The notes under the pieces were generated by a model. The model was not told where the DNA came from, did not search any database, and was given only the letters and a program-made list of their open reading frames with translations. From assembly GCA_017883105.1 (NCBI GenBank), contig JADGOF010000102.1, positions 1-7,358 on the forward strand: DNA of 7,358 bases, in the 5' to 3' direction. Positions 1 to 6,258 of this stretch are shown here, in pieces (the first letter of the stretch is position 1; every line of letters begins with the position of its first letter). Source of the stretch: Acidimicrobiales bacterium (lineage in GTDB: Bacteria; Actinomycetota; Acidimicrobiia; Acidimicrobiales; RAAP-2). The translations under genes and the position numbers were made by a program.

Positions 1-1
1 T

Positions 2-3000
2 TCCACCTTGGCCGTGGCCACGCCGGCCCAGGCGTTCGTGCTGGCCGGCCTCATCCGCCTCGGCTCCCGTCGACCGGTGCTGGTGGTGACGCCCACCGGA
101 GCGGGCGCGGACCAACTGGCCCACGACCTGGACGTCTTCACCGACCCCGGTGGCAACCCGTCACTCGCGGGGGCACGGCTCTCTTCCGACCATGTGGAGG
201 TGTTCCCGGCGTGGGAGACGCTTCCCTTCGAGCGGGTCAGCCCCGATGTGTCGACCATGGGCCGCCGCCTCCGGCTCCTGTGGCAGCTGGGCGGGGGCCC
301 CGAGGACGCACGACCGGGCATCGTCGTCGCCCCGGTCAAGGCCGTCCTGCAACGCCTCGGCCCGTGGAGGGCGGCGGCCCGTCCGGTGGTCGTGGCCAAG
401 GGCGACCGGGTGGTGGTCGACGAGCTGGTGTCCCATCTGGTGTCGATGGGCTACCGGCGCGAGTCGATCGTCGAGCATCGGGGCGAGCTGGCGGTGCGCG
501 GTGGCATCGTCGACATCTTCCCGTCGACCAAAGACGAACCGATCCGGATCGACCTCTGGGGTGACGAGGTCGATCGCCTCACCCGGTTCGATGTGGCCGA
601 TCAACGCTCCATCGACGACGTCGCCTCGGTTGAGCTGTTCGGGTGCCGCGAGCTGGTCACCGATGAGGTGATGCGCAAACGGGCGGCCGAGCTGGTGGGG
701 GCCGCCCCGTGGGGCCGCCACCAGTGGGAGCGGCTCTCCGACGGCGACCAGTTCGACGGCATGGAGTCGTGGCTCCCCTGGTTGGCCGAGTCGGAGGAGC
801 TGGTCACGGACCTGCTGGGAGACGACGCATTGGTGATCCTGGTCGAGCCCCGTCGGGTACGTGACCGGGCCGGCGAACTGCTCGACGAGGAGTCGGCGCT
901 GGCCGATGCCTTGGCCTCGACCTGGGGACTCGAGGCGGGCGGCAGCGCCCCCCGCCTCCACGTGGCCTTTGACCGCCTGTTGACCGGCACCAGTGCCGGG
1001 GTGGTGTCGCTGGTCCCCTCGGCGGAGAGCCCCGACGTCCCGGCGGTGGAGTCCAGGGGATGGGAGCCGATCCTCGGGGACGGAGCCAGGCTGGGGAGCC
1101 AGATCGCCGCGCTGGTCGAGGCCAAGTACTCGGTGGTCCTGTGCTCGTCGACGGCCGGCGGAGCCGAGCGACTGTCGGGCATCCTGGCCGAAGAAGGGGT
1201 CACCGTGCCGGTCGCCGCCCACACCACGGCCGGCCCGGGCCTCGATCTGACCGCCCCCGGGGCCCGCATCGTCGTGGCCACCGTCGACCGCGGCTTCGTG
1301 CTGCCGGGCAGTCGGGTGGCCGTCCTCACCGAGTCGGACGTCACCGGCCGACGCCGACCGCATCGCCAGGCCCGCGCCCGGGCCCGCCCGGTCGACGGCT
1401 TCTTCGACGACCTGGCTCCGGGGAGCTACGTGGTCCACCGCCAGCACGGGGTGGCCAAATACGGGGGAATGGTCACCCGCACCATGGGTGGCGCCACCCG
1501 GGACTACCTGCTCCTCGAGTACCGGGGCGGGGACAAGTTGTATCTGCCAACCGACCAGATCGAGCTGCTCACGCCGTATGCCGGCGGCGACTCGCCGTCG
1601 GTGAGCCGGTTGGGCGGCTCCGAATGGCAGAAGTCACGGGCCAAGGCCAGGGCCGCGGTGCACGAGGTGGCCGAGGAGCTGGTGGCTCTGTACCGCCGGC
1701 GGCTCGAGGTCACCGGTCACGCCTTCGGCCCCGACACCCCGTGGCAGGCCGAGCTCGAGTCGTCGTTCCCCTTCATCGAGACCTCGGACCAGCTGCGGGC
1801 CATCGAAGACGTCAAGGCCGACATGGAACGGCCCCAGCCGATGGACCGGCTGGTCTGCGGCGACGTCGGGTTCGGCAAGACCGAAGTGGCCCTGCGGGCG
1901 GTGTTCAAGGCGGTCCAGGATGGTTATCAAGCGGCGGTGCTGGTCCCCACCACCTTGCTGGCCAGCCAGCACGCGCAGACCTTCGCCGACCGGTACGCAC
2001 CGTTTCCGTTGAAGGTGGAACTGCTCAGCCGGTTCCTGACCAACGCCCAGGCCAGAGGGGTGCTGTCCGGGCTGGCCGATGGATCGGTCGACGTGGTGGT
2101 GGGCACCCACCGGCTGTTGGGCGAGGACGTCACCTTCAAGAAGCTCGGACTGCTGGTGGTGGACGAGGAGCAGCGTTTCGGGGTGTCGCACAAGGAGTCG
2201 ATCAAGGCCTTGGCCGACGGGGTCGATGTGCTCACCCTCACCGCCAGCCCGATTCCCCGTACCCTCGAGATGGCGCTCACCGGCATCCGCGATCTGTCCA
2301 TGGTCAACACCCCGCCCGCGGCCCGGAGGCCCATCCTCACCCATGTGGGCGAGTTCGAAGAGGCTGCGGCCTCCGAGGCCATCCGGCGCGAACTGCTGCG
2401 TGAGGGCCAGGTCTTCTACGTCCACAACCGGGTCCAGGACATCGAGGCGGTCGCTGAGCGGGTCCATGGCATGGCCCCCGAGGCCCGCGTGGCGGTGGCC
2501 CACGGCCAGATGGATGAGGGCTCGCTCGAAAAGGTGATGCTCGACTTCTGGGAAGGTGCCTACGACGTGCTGGTCTGTACGACCATCATCGAGTCGGGGA
2601 TCGACATGCCGACGGTCAACACACTGGTGGTGGACCGGGCCGACCTATTGGGCCTGGGACAGCTCCACCAGCTTCGCGGTCGGGTGGGCCGGGCCGGGCA
2701 GCGGGCCTACGCCTATCTGTTCCACCCGGTCGACCGGGTGCTGTCCGAACAGGCCTACGAACGCCTCCGGACCATCGGCGATCACACCGAGCTGGGCTCG
2801 GGGTTCAAGATCGCGCTCCGCGACCTGCAGATCCGCGGCGCCGGCAACCTGTTGGGCCGTGACCAGTCGGGCCACATCGCGGCCATCGGCTACGACCTCT
2901 ACGTCCAGATGGTGTCCGAGGCGGTATCCGAGCTGAAGGGCGAGCCCCGGGCGCAACCGGTGGAGCTCAAACTCGACCTTCCCGATGCCGCCCACCTGCC

Positions 3001-3439
3001 GGCCACCTACGTGGAGGCCGAGGATGTCCGGCTCGAGGCCTACCGCCGCCTGACCGGTGTGCGCACCTACGAGCAGATCGAAGACGTGCGCACCGAGTGG
3101 GAGGACCGGTTCGGCCCGTTGCCGGCCCCGGCCGGGGCGTTGCTCGACGTGGCCCGATTGCGGGCAGAGTGCCTGCGATTGGGGATCACCGACATCTCGG
3201 TGGCCGTGCCCCGACGGGGCGGAGGCATGGGCGGCTCGTCGGCCCGTGCCTCTGTCAAGATGTCACCGATCACCCTGGCCGCCTCCGCCGAGGTCCGATT
3301 GAAGCGGTTGGCCCCCGGGTCCACCTATCAAGTAGACCAGCACCGACTGCTGGTCCCGATGGCCGTGCCGTCCACGGGCGGGGAGTACGCCCCCGCACTG
3401 GTGTCCCTGCTCGCCGAGCTAGTGCCCGCCGAGTCGTGA
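2..3439 (+). CDS. mfd: Transcription-repair coupling factor Mfd (5'-truncated by window edge)
   Basis: Mfd is a cytoplasmic ATP-driven DNA translocase. It pushes stalled RNA polymerase off damaged templates and recruits UvrA for nucleotide excision repair. The frame is open to the left edge; the TTG at base 8 is not a credible start, because homologues have roughly 30-45 more N-terminal residues. Numbering from base 8: a UvrB-like region (FPAWETLP from about 66, RGGIVDIFPS around 163-172), a basic linker rich in Arg (about 445-465), the RNA-polymerase-interaction domain (LAPGSYVVH 469-477), Walker A GDVGFGKTE (618-626), DEEQ box (719-722), TASPIPRTLE (745-754), TIIESGID (859-866), QLRGRVGR (888-895), the TRG translocation motif beginning GSGFK (930), and a C-terminal D7 autoinhibitory domain. 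At 1143+ residues the length fits the family. Motif III reads TAS rather than the commoner TAT, a mild change. The TGA at 3437-3439 is followed by a 57-base gap to the next gene. Identification is secure. Confidence 0.98.
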   Translation, partial: STLAVATPAQAFVLAGLIRLGSRRPVLVVTPTGAGADQLAHDLDVFTDPGGNPSLAGARLSSDHVEVFPAWETLPFERVSPDVSTMGRRLRLLWQLGGGPEDARPGIVVAPVKAVLQRLGPWRAAARPVVVAKGDRVVVDELVSHLVSMGYRRESIVEHRGELAVRGGIVDIFPSTKDEPIRIDLWGDEVDRLTRFDVADQRSIDDVASVELFGCRELVTDEVMRKRAAELVGAAPWGRHQWERLSDGDQFDGMESWLPWLAESEELVTDLLGDDALVILVEPRRVRDRAGELLDEESALADALASTWGLEAGGSAPRLHVAFDRLLTGTSAGVVSLVPSAESPDVPAVESRGWEPILGDGARLGSQIAALVEAKYSVVLCSSTAGGAERLSGILAEEGVTVPVAAHTTAGPGLDLTAPGARIVVATVDRGFVLPGSRVAVLTESDVTGRRRPHRQARARARPVDGFFDDLAPGSYVVHRQHGVAKYGGMVTRTMGGATRDYLLLEYRGGDKLYLPTDQIELLTPYAGGDSPSVSRLGGSEWQKSRAKARAAVHEVAEELVALYRRRLEVTGHAFGPDTPWQAELESSFPFIETSDQLRAIEDVKADMERPQPMDRLVCGDVGFGKTEVALRAVFKAVQDGYQAAVLVPTTLLASQHAQTFADRYAPFPLKVELLSRFLTNAQARGVLSGLADGSVDVVVGTHRLLGEDVTFKKLGLLVVDEEQRFGVSHKESIKALADGVDVLTLTASPIPRTLEMALTGIRDLSMVNTPPAARRPILTHVGEFEEAAASEAIRRELLREGQVFYVHNRVQDIEAVAERVHGMAPEARVAVAHGQMDEGSLEKVMLDFWEGAYDVLVCTTIIESGIDMPTVNTLVVDRADLLGLGQLHQLRGRVGRAGQRAYAYLFHPVDRVLSEQAYERLRTIGDHTELGSGFKIALRDLQIRGAGNLLGRDQSGHIAAIGYDLYVQMVSEAVSELKGEPRAQPVELKLDLPDAAHLPATYVEAEDVRLEAYRRLTGVRTYEQIEDVRTEWEDRFGPLPAPAGALLDVARLRAECLRLGITDISVAVPRRGGGMGGSSARASVKMSPITLAASAEVRLKRLAPGSTYQVDQHRLLVPMAVPSTGGEYAPALVSLLAELVPAES

Positions 3440-3460
3440 ACGGCGTCGGCGCGGGGCGTA

Positions 3461-3476
3461 GCCGGCCTTCTCCGGC
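3461..3476 (+). other. Weak GC hairpin between mfd and the lipoprotein gene
   Basis: GCCGG (3461-3465) and CCGGC (3472-3476) form a perfect 5-bp stem around the loop CCTTCT. It starts 21 bases after the mfd stop. No T-run follows, so it is not a canonical intrinsic terminator, and in DNA this GC-rich a 5-bp inverted repeat is easily found by chance. It could slightly attenuate read-through from mfd. It overlaps the place where a -35 element of the next promoter would lie. Confidence 0.25.
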
Positions 3477-3483
3477 CAGCCGA

Positions 3484-3489
3484 TAGCAT
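3484..3489 (+). promoter_or_regulatory. Candidate -10 element (TAGCAT) for a leaderless transcript
   Basis: TAGCAT fits the actinobacterial TANNNT -10 pattern and ends 7 bases before the GTG at 3497. Transcription would therefore begin at or next to the start codon. No Shine-Dalgarno-like purine run lies upstream of that GTG, which fits leaderless translation, common in Actinobacteria. No clear -35 hexamer is visible at the expected distance. The promoter assignment is inference from pattern and spacing. Confidence 0.5.
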
Positions 3490-3496
3490 CGCCGCC

Positions 3497-4633
3497 GTGA
3501 AGCGCCAACTCTCCGGGGCCGTAGCGGCCCTCGTCGTGCTCACCACCGGTGCACTGGCCTCGGCCTGTGATGTGGCCCCGAAGGCGGCATCGGCCAACGG
3601 GTCGACCATCTCGACCTCCCTCCTCAATACCCAGCTGCAAGCCCTGACCACCACCACGGCCGGTACCTGCCTGCTGCTACTGGAGAGCCCGCAGCTCACT
3701 TCTGTTGCGGGCAAAGGGGCCGGGGGCACCGGCACTTTCAACCAGAGCCTGGCCGGCCAGGTCCTGAACGGTGAGGTGGGCAATCTTCTGACCGCGCAGT
3801 ACGCAGCCTCGGTGGGGATCGCCGTGGCACCCTCGGAGCTCCCGACGGCCAAGTCCGACTTCGAGTCCACCCTCGACGGAGAGATCAGCGCGGCGGTGCA
3901 GCAGTCGACCTCGCTCGGCACGACCGCACCCTGTCAGTCGGCGAACGGGTCCACCATCACCGGAGCCCAACTGGTGGCCGCCCTGCCCGCCGAGGTGAGC
4001 ACCGCCCTCATCCACTACCAGGCGGTGGTGCAGAAGGTCCTGGCCAGAGGGGCCGACCTCTCCGACAGCGCCGTGGCTGCCTACTACGCCGCCAATCAGG
4101 CGTTGTTCACCGTCGACTGCGTGAGCAGGATCGTCACCGCCAGCCAGGCCCAGGCCAACCAGATCGTGGCCCAACTGCGCGTCGGTGCCTCCTTTGCCGA
4201 TCTGGCCAAGTCCAGCTCGGTCGATGCCCAGACGGCGTCCAACGGCGGCTCGATCGGGTGCACCATCACCCAGTCCCAGGTCGAACAGGGCCTGCAGGTG
4301 CAGACGGTGACCGTAGGCCAGCCGATCGGCCCCCTGCAGGACAGCAGTTCGGGGGAGTGGATCGTCTACGAGGTGGCCAGCCAGTCCGTCGAGCCCCTGT
4401 CATCGACCACGTCGGTGATCAAGCGGGAGCTCCTCCAGACCACGGCCAATCTGGCCCGGGTGAGGAAGGAGCTGGTGGGCTTCGCCCGCCACTCCGACGT
4501 GTTCATCAATCCCCAGTACGGGACGTGGAAGGGTCTGACCATCGCGGCCCCGGTGGCTCCATCGCCGCAGTATCTGCTGGCTGCCGTGTCGGGGGTGCCC
4601 ACCACGACCTCGGGCACCTCCGCCGGCGGCTGA
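3497..4633 (+). CDS. SurA/parvulin-like extracytoplasmic lipoprotein (putative peptidyl-prolyl isomerase or chaperone)
   Basis: A 378-residue exported protein. Residues 1-24 form a signal peptide: basic MKRQ, a hydrophobic core, then ASAC with Cys24 as the probable lipidated residue (the lipobox has Ala rather than Leu at -3, so it is imperfect). Residues about 30-200 resemble the SurA N-terminal chaperone region, ending in AVAAYYAANQALF, the usual lead-in to a parvulin domain. Residues 204-293 align with parvulin: RVGASFADLAKSSSVD (from 228), NGGSIG, then the GEWIVYEV strand. The histidines typical of active parvulins are missing; R211 sits where the first is expected, and W288 near the second. 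Four further cysteines (58, 146, 208, 255) could form two disulfides. The tail (about 355-378) is a Pro/Thr/Gly/Ser-rich linker. The GTG start is favoured because the signal peptide begins there. The family is fairly clear; isomerase activity is doubtful. Confidence 0.82.
   Translation: MKRQLSGAVAALVVLTTGALASACDVAPKAASANGSTISTSLLNTQLQALTTTTAGTCLLLLESPQLTSVAGKGAGGTGTFNQSLAGQVLNGEVGNLLTAQYAASVGIAVAPSELPTAKSDFESTLDGEISAAVQQSTSLGTTAPCQSANGSTITGAQLVAALPAEVSTALIHYQAVVQKVLARGADLSDSAVAAYYAANQALFTVDCVSRIVTASQAQANQIVAQLRVGASFADLAKSSSVDAQTASNGGSIGCTITQSQVEQGLQVQTVTVGQPIGPLQDSSSGEWIVYEVASQSVEPLSSTTSVIKRELLQTTANLARVRKELVGFARHSDVFINPQYGTWKGLTIAAPVAPSPQYLLAAVSGVPTTTSGTSAGG
3590..3610 (+). repeat. Internal direct repeat, copy 1 (encodes SANGSTI)
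   Basis: These 21 bases encode residues 32-38 of the lipoprotein and match bases 3938-3958 at 19 of 21 positions, in the same frame. Both differences are synonymous third-position changes (gcc/gcg, tcg/tcc). The repeat opens the mature protein just after the lipobox. The 'NG-x-x-I' pattern resembles the first strand of SurA-type N-terminal domains. Confidence 0.5.
3938..3958 (+). repeat. Internal direct repeat, copy 2 (encodes SANGSTI)
   Basis: This second copy, encoding residues 148-154, lies 348 bases after the first and just behind Cys146. It is followed by Thr where copy 1 has Ser, and then by a helix-like stretch (AQLVAAL), as copy 1 is followed by LLNTQLQAL. It may mark a short strand-helix duplication within the N-terminal region, or be coincidence. 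Confidence 0.5.
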
Positions 4634-4655
4634 CCTGACCGGGGCCACGGCCGAA

Positions 4656-6167
4656 ATGGACACCGGTGGGACGCCGAACGAGCCGAGGATCGACGTGGTC
4701 GGGCTCGGGCCGGGCGGCCTCGAGTTCATTACCGCCGGCACCCTGACACTGCTGGCCGAGGCCCCCGCCGTCTTCCTCCGCACCTCCCGCCATCCTTCGG
4801 CCGCCCGGTTCCCCGACGCGGCCACCTTCGACCACCACTACGAGCGCCGTGATACCTTCGAGGAGGTCTACCGGGCCATCGTGGACGATCTGGTGGCGGC
4901 AGCCGGTGCGGTGGGAGCGGTGGCCTACGCCGTGCCGGGGTCACCGACGGTGGCCGAGCGCACGGTGACCCTGTTGCGCGAGCACCCGGCGGTGCTCGCC
5001 GGCGAGGTGTCCCTCACCGTCCATCCATGTGTCTCCTTCCTCGATCTGGCTTTTGCCCGGGTCGGCATCGATCCGGTGGCCACCAGCGTGCGGGTGGTGG
5101 ACGGCGAGTCCTTCGCCGTCGATGCCGCGGGGGAGCGAGGCCCACTCCTGGTGGCCCAGTGTTGGAGCACATCGGTGCTCTCCGACATCAAACTCTCGCT
5201 CGAACGGCCGCCCGAGGGAACCGTGACCGTGCTGCACCATCTGGGCCTGGCCGACGAGCGGGTATGGGAGGTGGCGTGGGACGACCTGGACCGGTCGTTC
5301 GAACCGGACCATCTGACCTCTCTGTGGATCCCGGTGCTCGCCGCCCCGGTGGCCAGCGAGCTCACCGCGCTGGACCAGCTGGTGCGCATCCTGCGCCAAC
5401 GGTGCCCGTGGGACCGGAAGCAGACCCACGGCTCGCTGGGCCGGCACCTCCTCGAGGAGTCCTACGAGGTCCTCGAGGCCATCGATGCCGTGGCTGCGGT
5501 CGACACCGCCATCGAGAACGGAGGTGCCGGAGGTGCCCAGGGCTCCGAGCTCGGCCACCGGGAAGAGCGGGCCGTCGCCCATCTGGAAGAGGAGCTCGGC
5601 GACCTCCTCTTTCAGGTGTACTTCCATGCCGCCCTGGCCGCGGAAGCCGGTCGCTTCACCCTGGCCGACGTGGCCCGGGGCGTGCACGACAAGCTGGTCT
5701 CCCGCCATCCCCATGTGTTCGGCGACGTGGTCGCCGAGACACCGGAGGACGTGGCCACCAACTGGGAGGCGCAGAAGTTGGTGGAGAAGGGCCGCTCCAG
5801 CGTGACCGAGGGCATCCCGGTTGCCCTGCCCGCCCTGGCCCTGGCGGCCAAGCTGCAGCGCAAGGCCCTGGCGGTCGGCATGGTGCTTCCGGGGGTCGCC
5901 GAGGAATCGATCCGGGTGGCCGAGGGTGTGTCGAGCCTGGCGACGGCCGACCCCGCCAGCGAAGGAGCGGCGACGGAGGCCGGCCCCGCCCCCTCCGATG
6001 CACATGGCCCGGTGGACGGTGAGGGCGGGCGGGCCGATCAGGCCGCCCACATCGGTGACCTGCTCTTCTCACTGGTCAATGTGGCCAGGGCCCTGGGGAT
6101 CGATCCGGAGTCGGCCCTGCGGGCGCGAGCAACCGGCTTCCGGTCATCGGTCGAGGAGTTGGGCTGA
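4656..6167 (+). CDS. mazG: YabN-type tetrapyrrole-methylase-fold / MazG nucleotide pyrophosphohydrolase fusion
   Basis: MazG proteins hydrolyse NTPs/dNTPs to NMPs plus pyrophosphate in the cytoplasm and help remove damaged nucleotides. This 503-residue protein has the three-part layout of B. subtilis YabN. Residues 11-230 form a tetrapyrrole (SAM-dependent) methylase fold, with VVGLGPGG (14-21), the YAVPGSP strand-turn (91-97) and a TVTVLHHLG strand. The first MazG domain (about 245-350) has RCPWDRKQTHGSL, EExxE at E267/E268/E271 and ExxD at E313/D316, then SRHPHVFGD. The second MazG domain (about 380-500) has KLQRKALAVG and IGDLLFSLVNVARALG, but the expected ligands are replaced by R420 and H465. 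The first domain's metal motifs are 41 residues apart, wider than usual, because of a Gly/Ala/Glu-rich insert. ATG 4656 lies 22 bases after the previous stop with no good Shine-Dalgarno, suggesting coupling; the conserved fold starts 10 residues in, supporting this start. The methylase substrate is unknown. Confidence 0.93.
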   Translation: MDTGGTPNEPRIDVVGLGPGGLEFITAGTLTLLAEAPAVFLRTSRHPSAARFPDAATFDHHYERRDTFEEVYRAIVDDLVAAAGAVGAVAYAVPGSPTVAERTVTLLREHPAVLAGEVSLTVHPCVSFLDLAFARVGIDPVATSVRVVDGESFAVDAAGERGPLLVAQCWSTSVLSDIKLSLERPPEGTVTVLHHLGLADERVWEVAWDDLDRSFEPDHLTSLWIPVLAAPVASELTALDQLVRILRQRCPWDRKQTHGSLGRHLLEESYEVLEAIDAVAAVDTAIENGGAGGAQGSELGHREERAVAHLEEELGDLLFQVYFHAALAAEAGRFTLADVARGVHDKLVSRHPHVFGDVVAETPEDVATNWEAQKLVEKGRSSVTEGIPVALPALALAAKLQRKALAVGMVLPGVAEESIRVAEGVSSLATADPASEGAATEAGPAPSDAHGPVDGEGGRADQAAHIGDLLFSLVNVARALGIDPESALRARATGFRSSVEELG

Positions 6168-6216
6168 GGCCACCTTCCGGTCTTTTGAAGAATTCCCAGG
6201 TCCGGGCAGTCGCGGA

Positions 6217-6225
6217 TGGTAACTT
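6217..6225 (+). promoter_or_regulatory. Candidate extended -10 element upstream of eno
   Basis: TGG followed directly by TAACTT matches the extended -10 pattern TGn-TANNNT. It lies in the most AT-rich part of the mazG-eno gap. Transcription starting about 7 bases downstream would give a leader of roughly 25 bases that includes the AGGAG at 6242-6246. No good -35 is seen, which is tolerable for an extended -10. It competes with the more proximal candidate at 6246-6251. Confidence 0.45.
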
Positions 6226-6241
6226 TTCCCACACCGGCAAC

Positions 6242-6246
6242 AGGAG
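6242..6246 (+). promoter_or_regulatory. Possible ribosome binding site AGGAG for eno
   Basis: AGGAG is the only clear Shine-Dalgarno-like motif at any gene start in the window. Twelve bases separate it from the GTG at 6259, longer than the usual 5-9, so it would be suboptimal. It overlaps by one base the GATACT -10 candidate, so the two readings (leadered with AGGAG, or leaderless from GATACT) compete. Confidence 0.45.
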
Positions 6247-6251
6247 ATACT
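6246..6251 (+). promoter_or_regulatory. Candidate proximal -10 element (GATACT) for a leaderless eno transcript
   Basis: GATACT agrees with TATAAT at 4 of 6 positions and ends exactly 7 bases before the GTG start at 6259. This is the same spacing as TAGCAT before the lipoprotein gene. A TTTTCC at 6224-6229 is a weak -35-like match at 16 bases. Transcription would begin at the start codon itself. Confidence 0.4.
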
Positions 6252-6258
6252 CCGCACA

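Noticed and set aside
8..10. TTG at base 8 as the mfd start codon
   Set aside because: The frame continues upstream to the window edge (Ser-Thr before it), no ribosome site is visible, and homologues have about 30-45 more N-terminal residues.
161..1447. Long minus-strand open frame (428 codons) opposite mfd
   Set aside because: Shadow of the GC-rich coding frame: the protein is low-complexity Gly/Arg/His/Asp without recognisable motifs, while the plus strand clearly encodes Mfd.
1060..2403. Long plus-strand open frame (447 codons) in another frame inside mfd
   Set aside because: The translation is Gly/Arg/Pro-rich nonsense and overlaps the conserved helicase core in the true frame.
3461..3476. 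Intrinsic terminator after mfd
   Set aside because: Only a 5-bp stem and no T-run; kept as a weak hairpin, not a terminator.
4941..6050. Minus-strand open frame (369 codons) opposite mazG
   Set aside because: Composition is typical of a high-GC antisense shadow (Gly/His/Arg/Gln-rich); no start signal or domain; the plus strand is well-supported MazG.
6181..6197. Terminator or operator built from TCTT/AAGA and CCC/GGG palindromes after mazG
   Set aside because: Stems of 3-4 bp are expected by chance; the T-run precedes rather than follows the stem.
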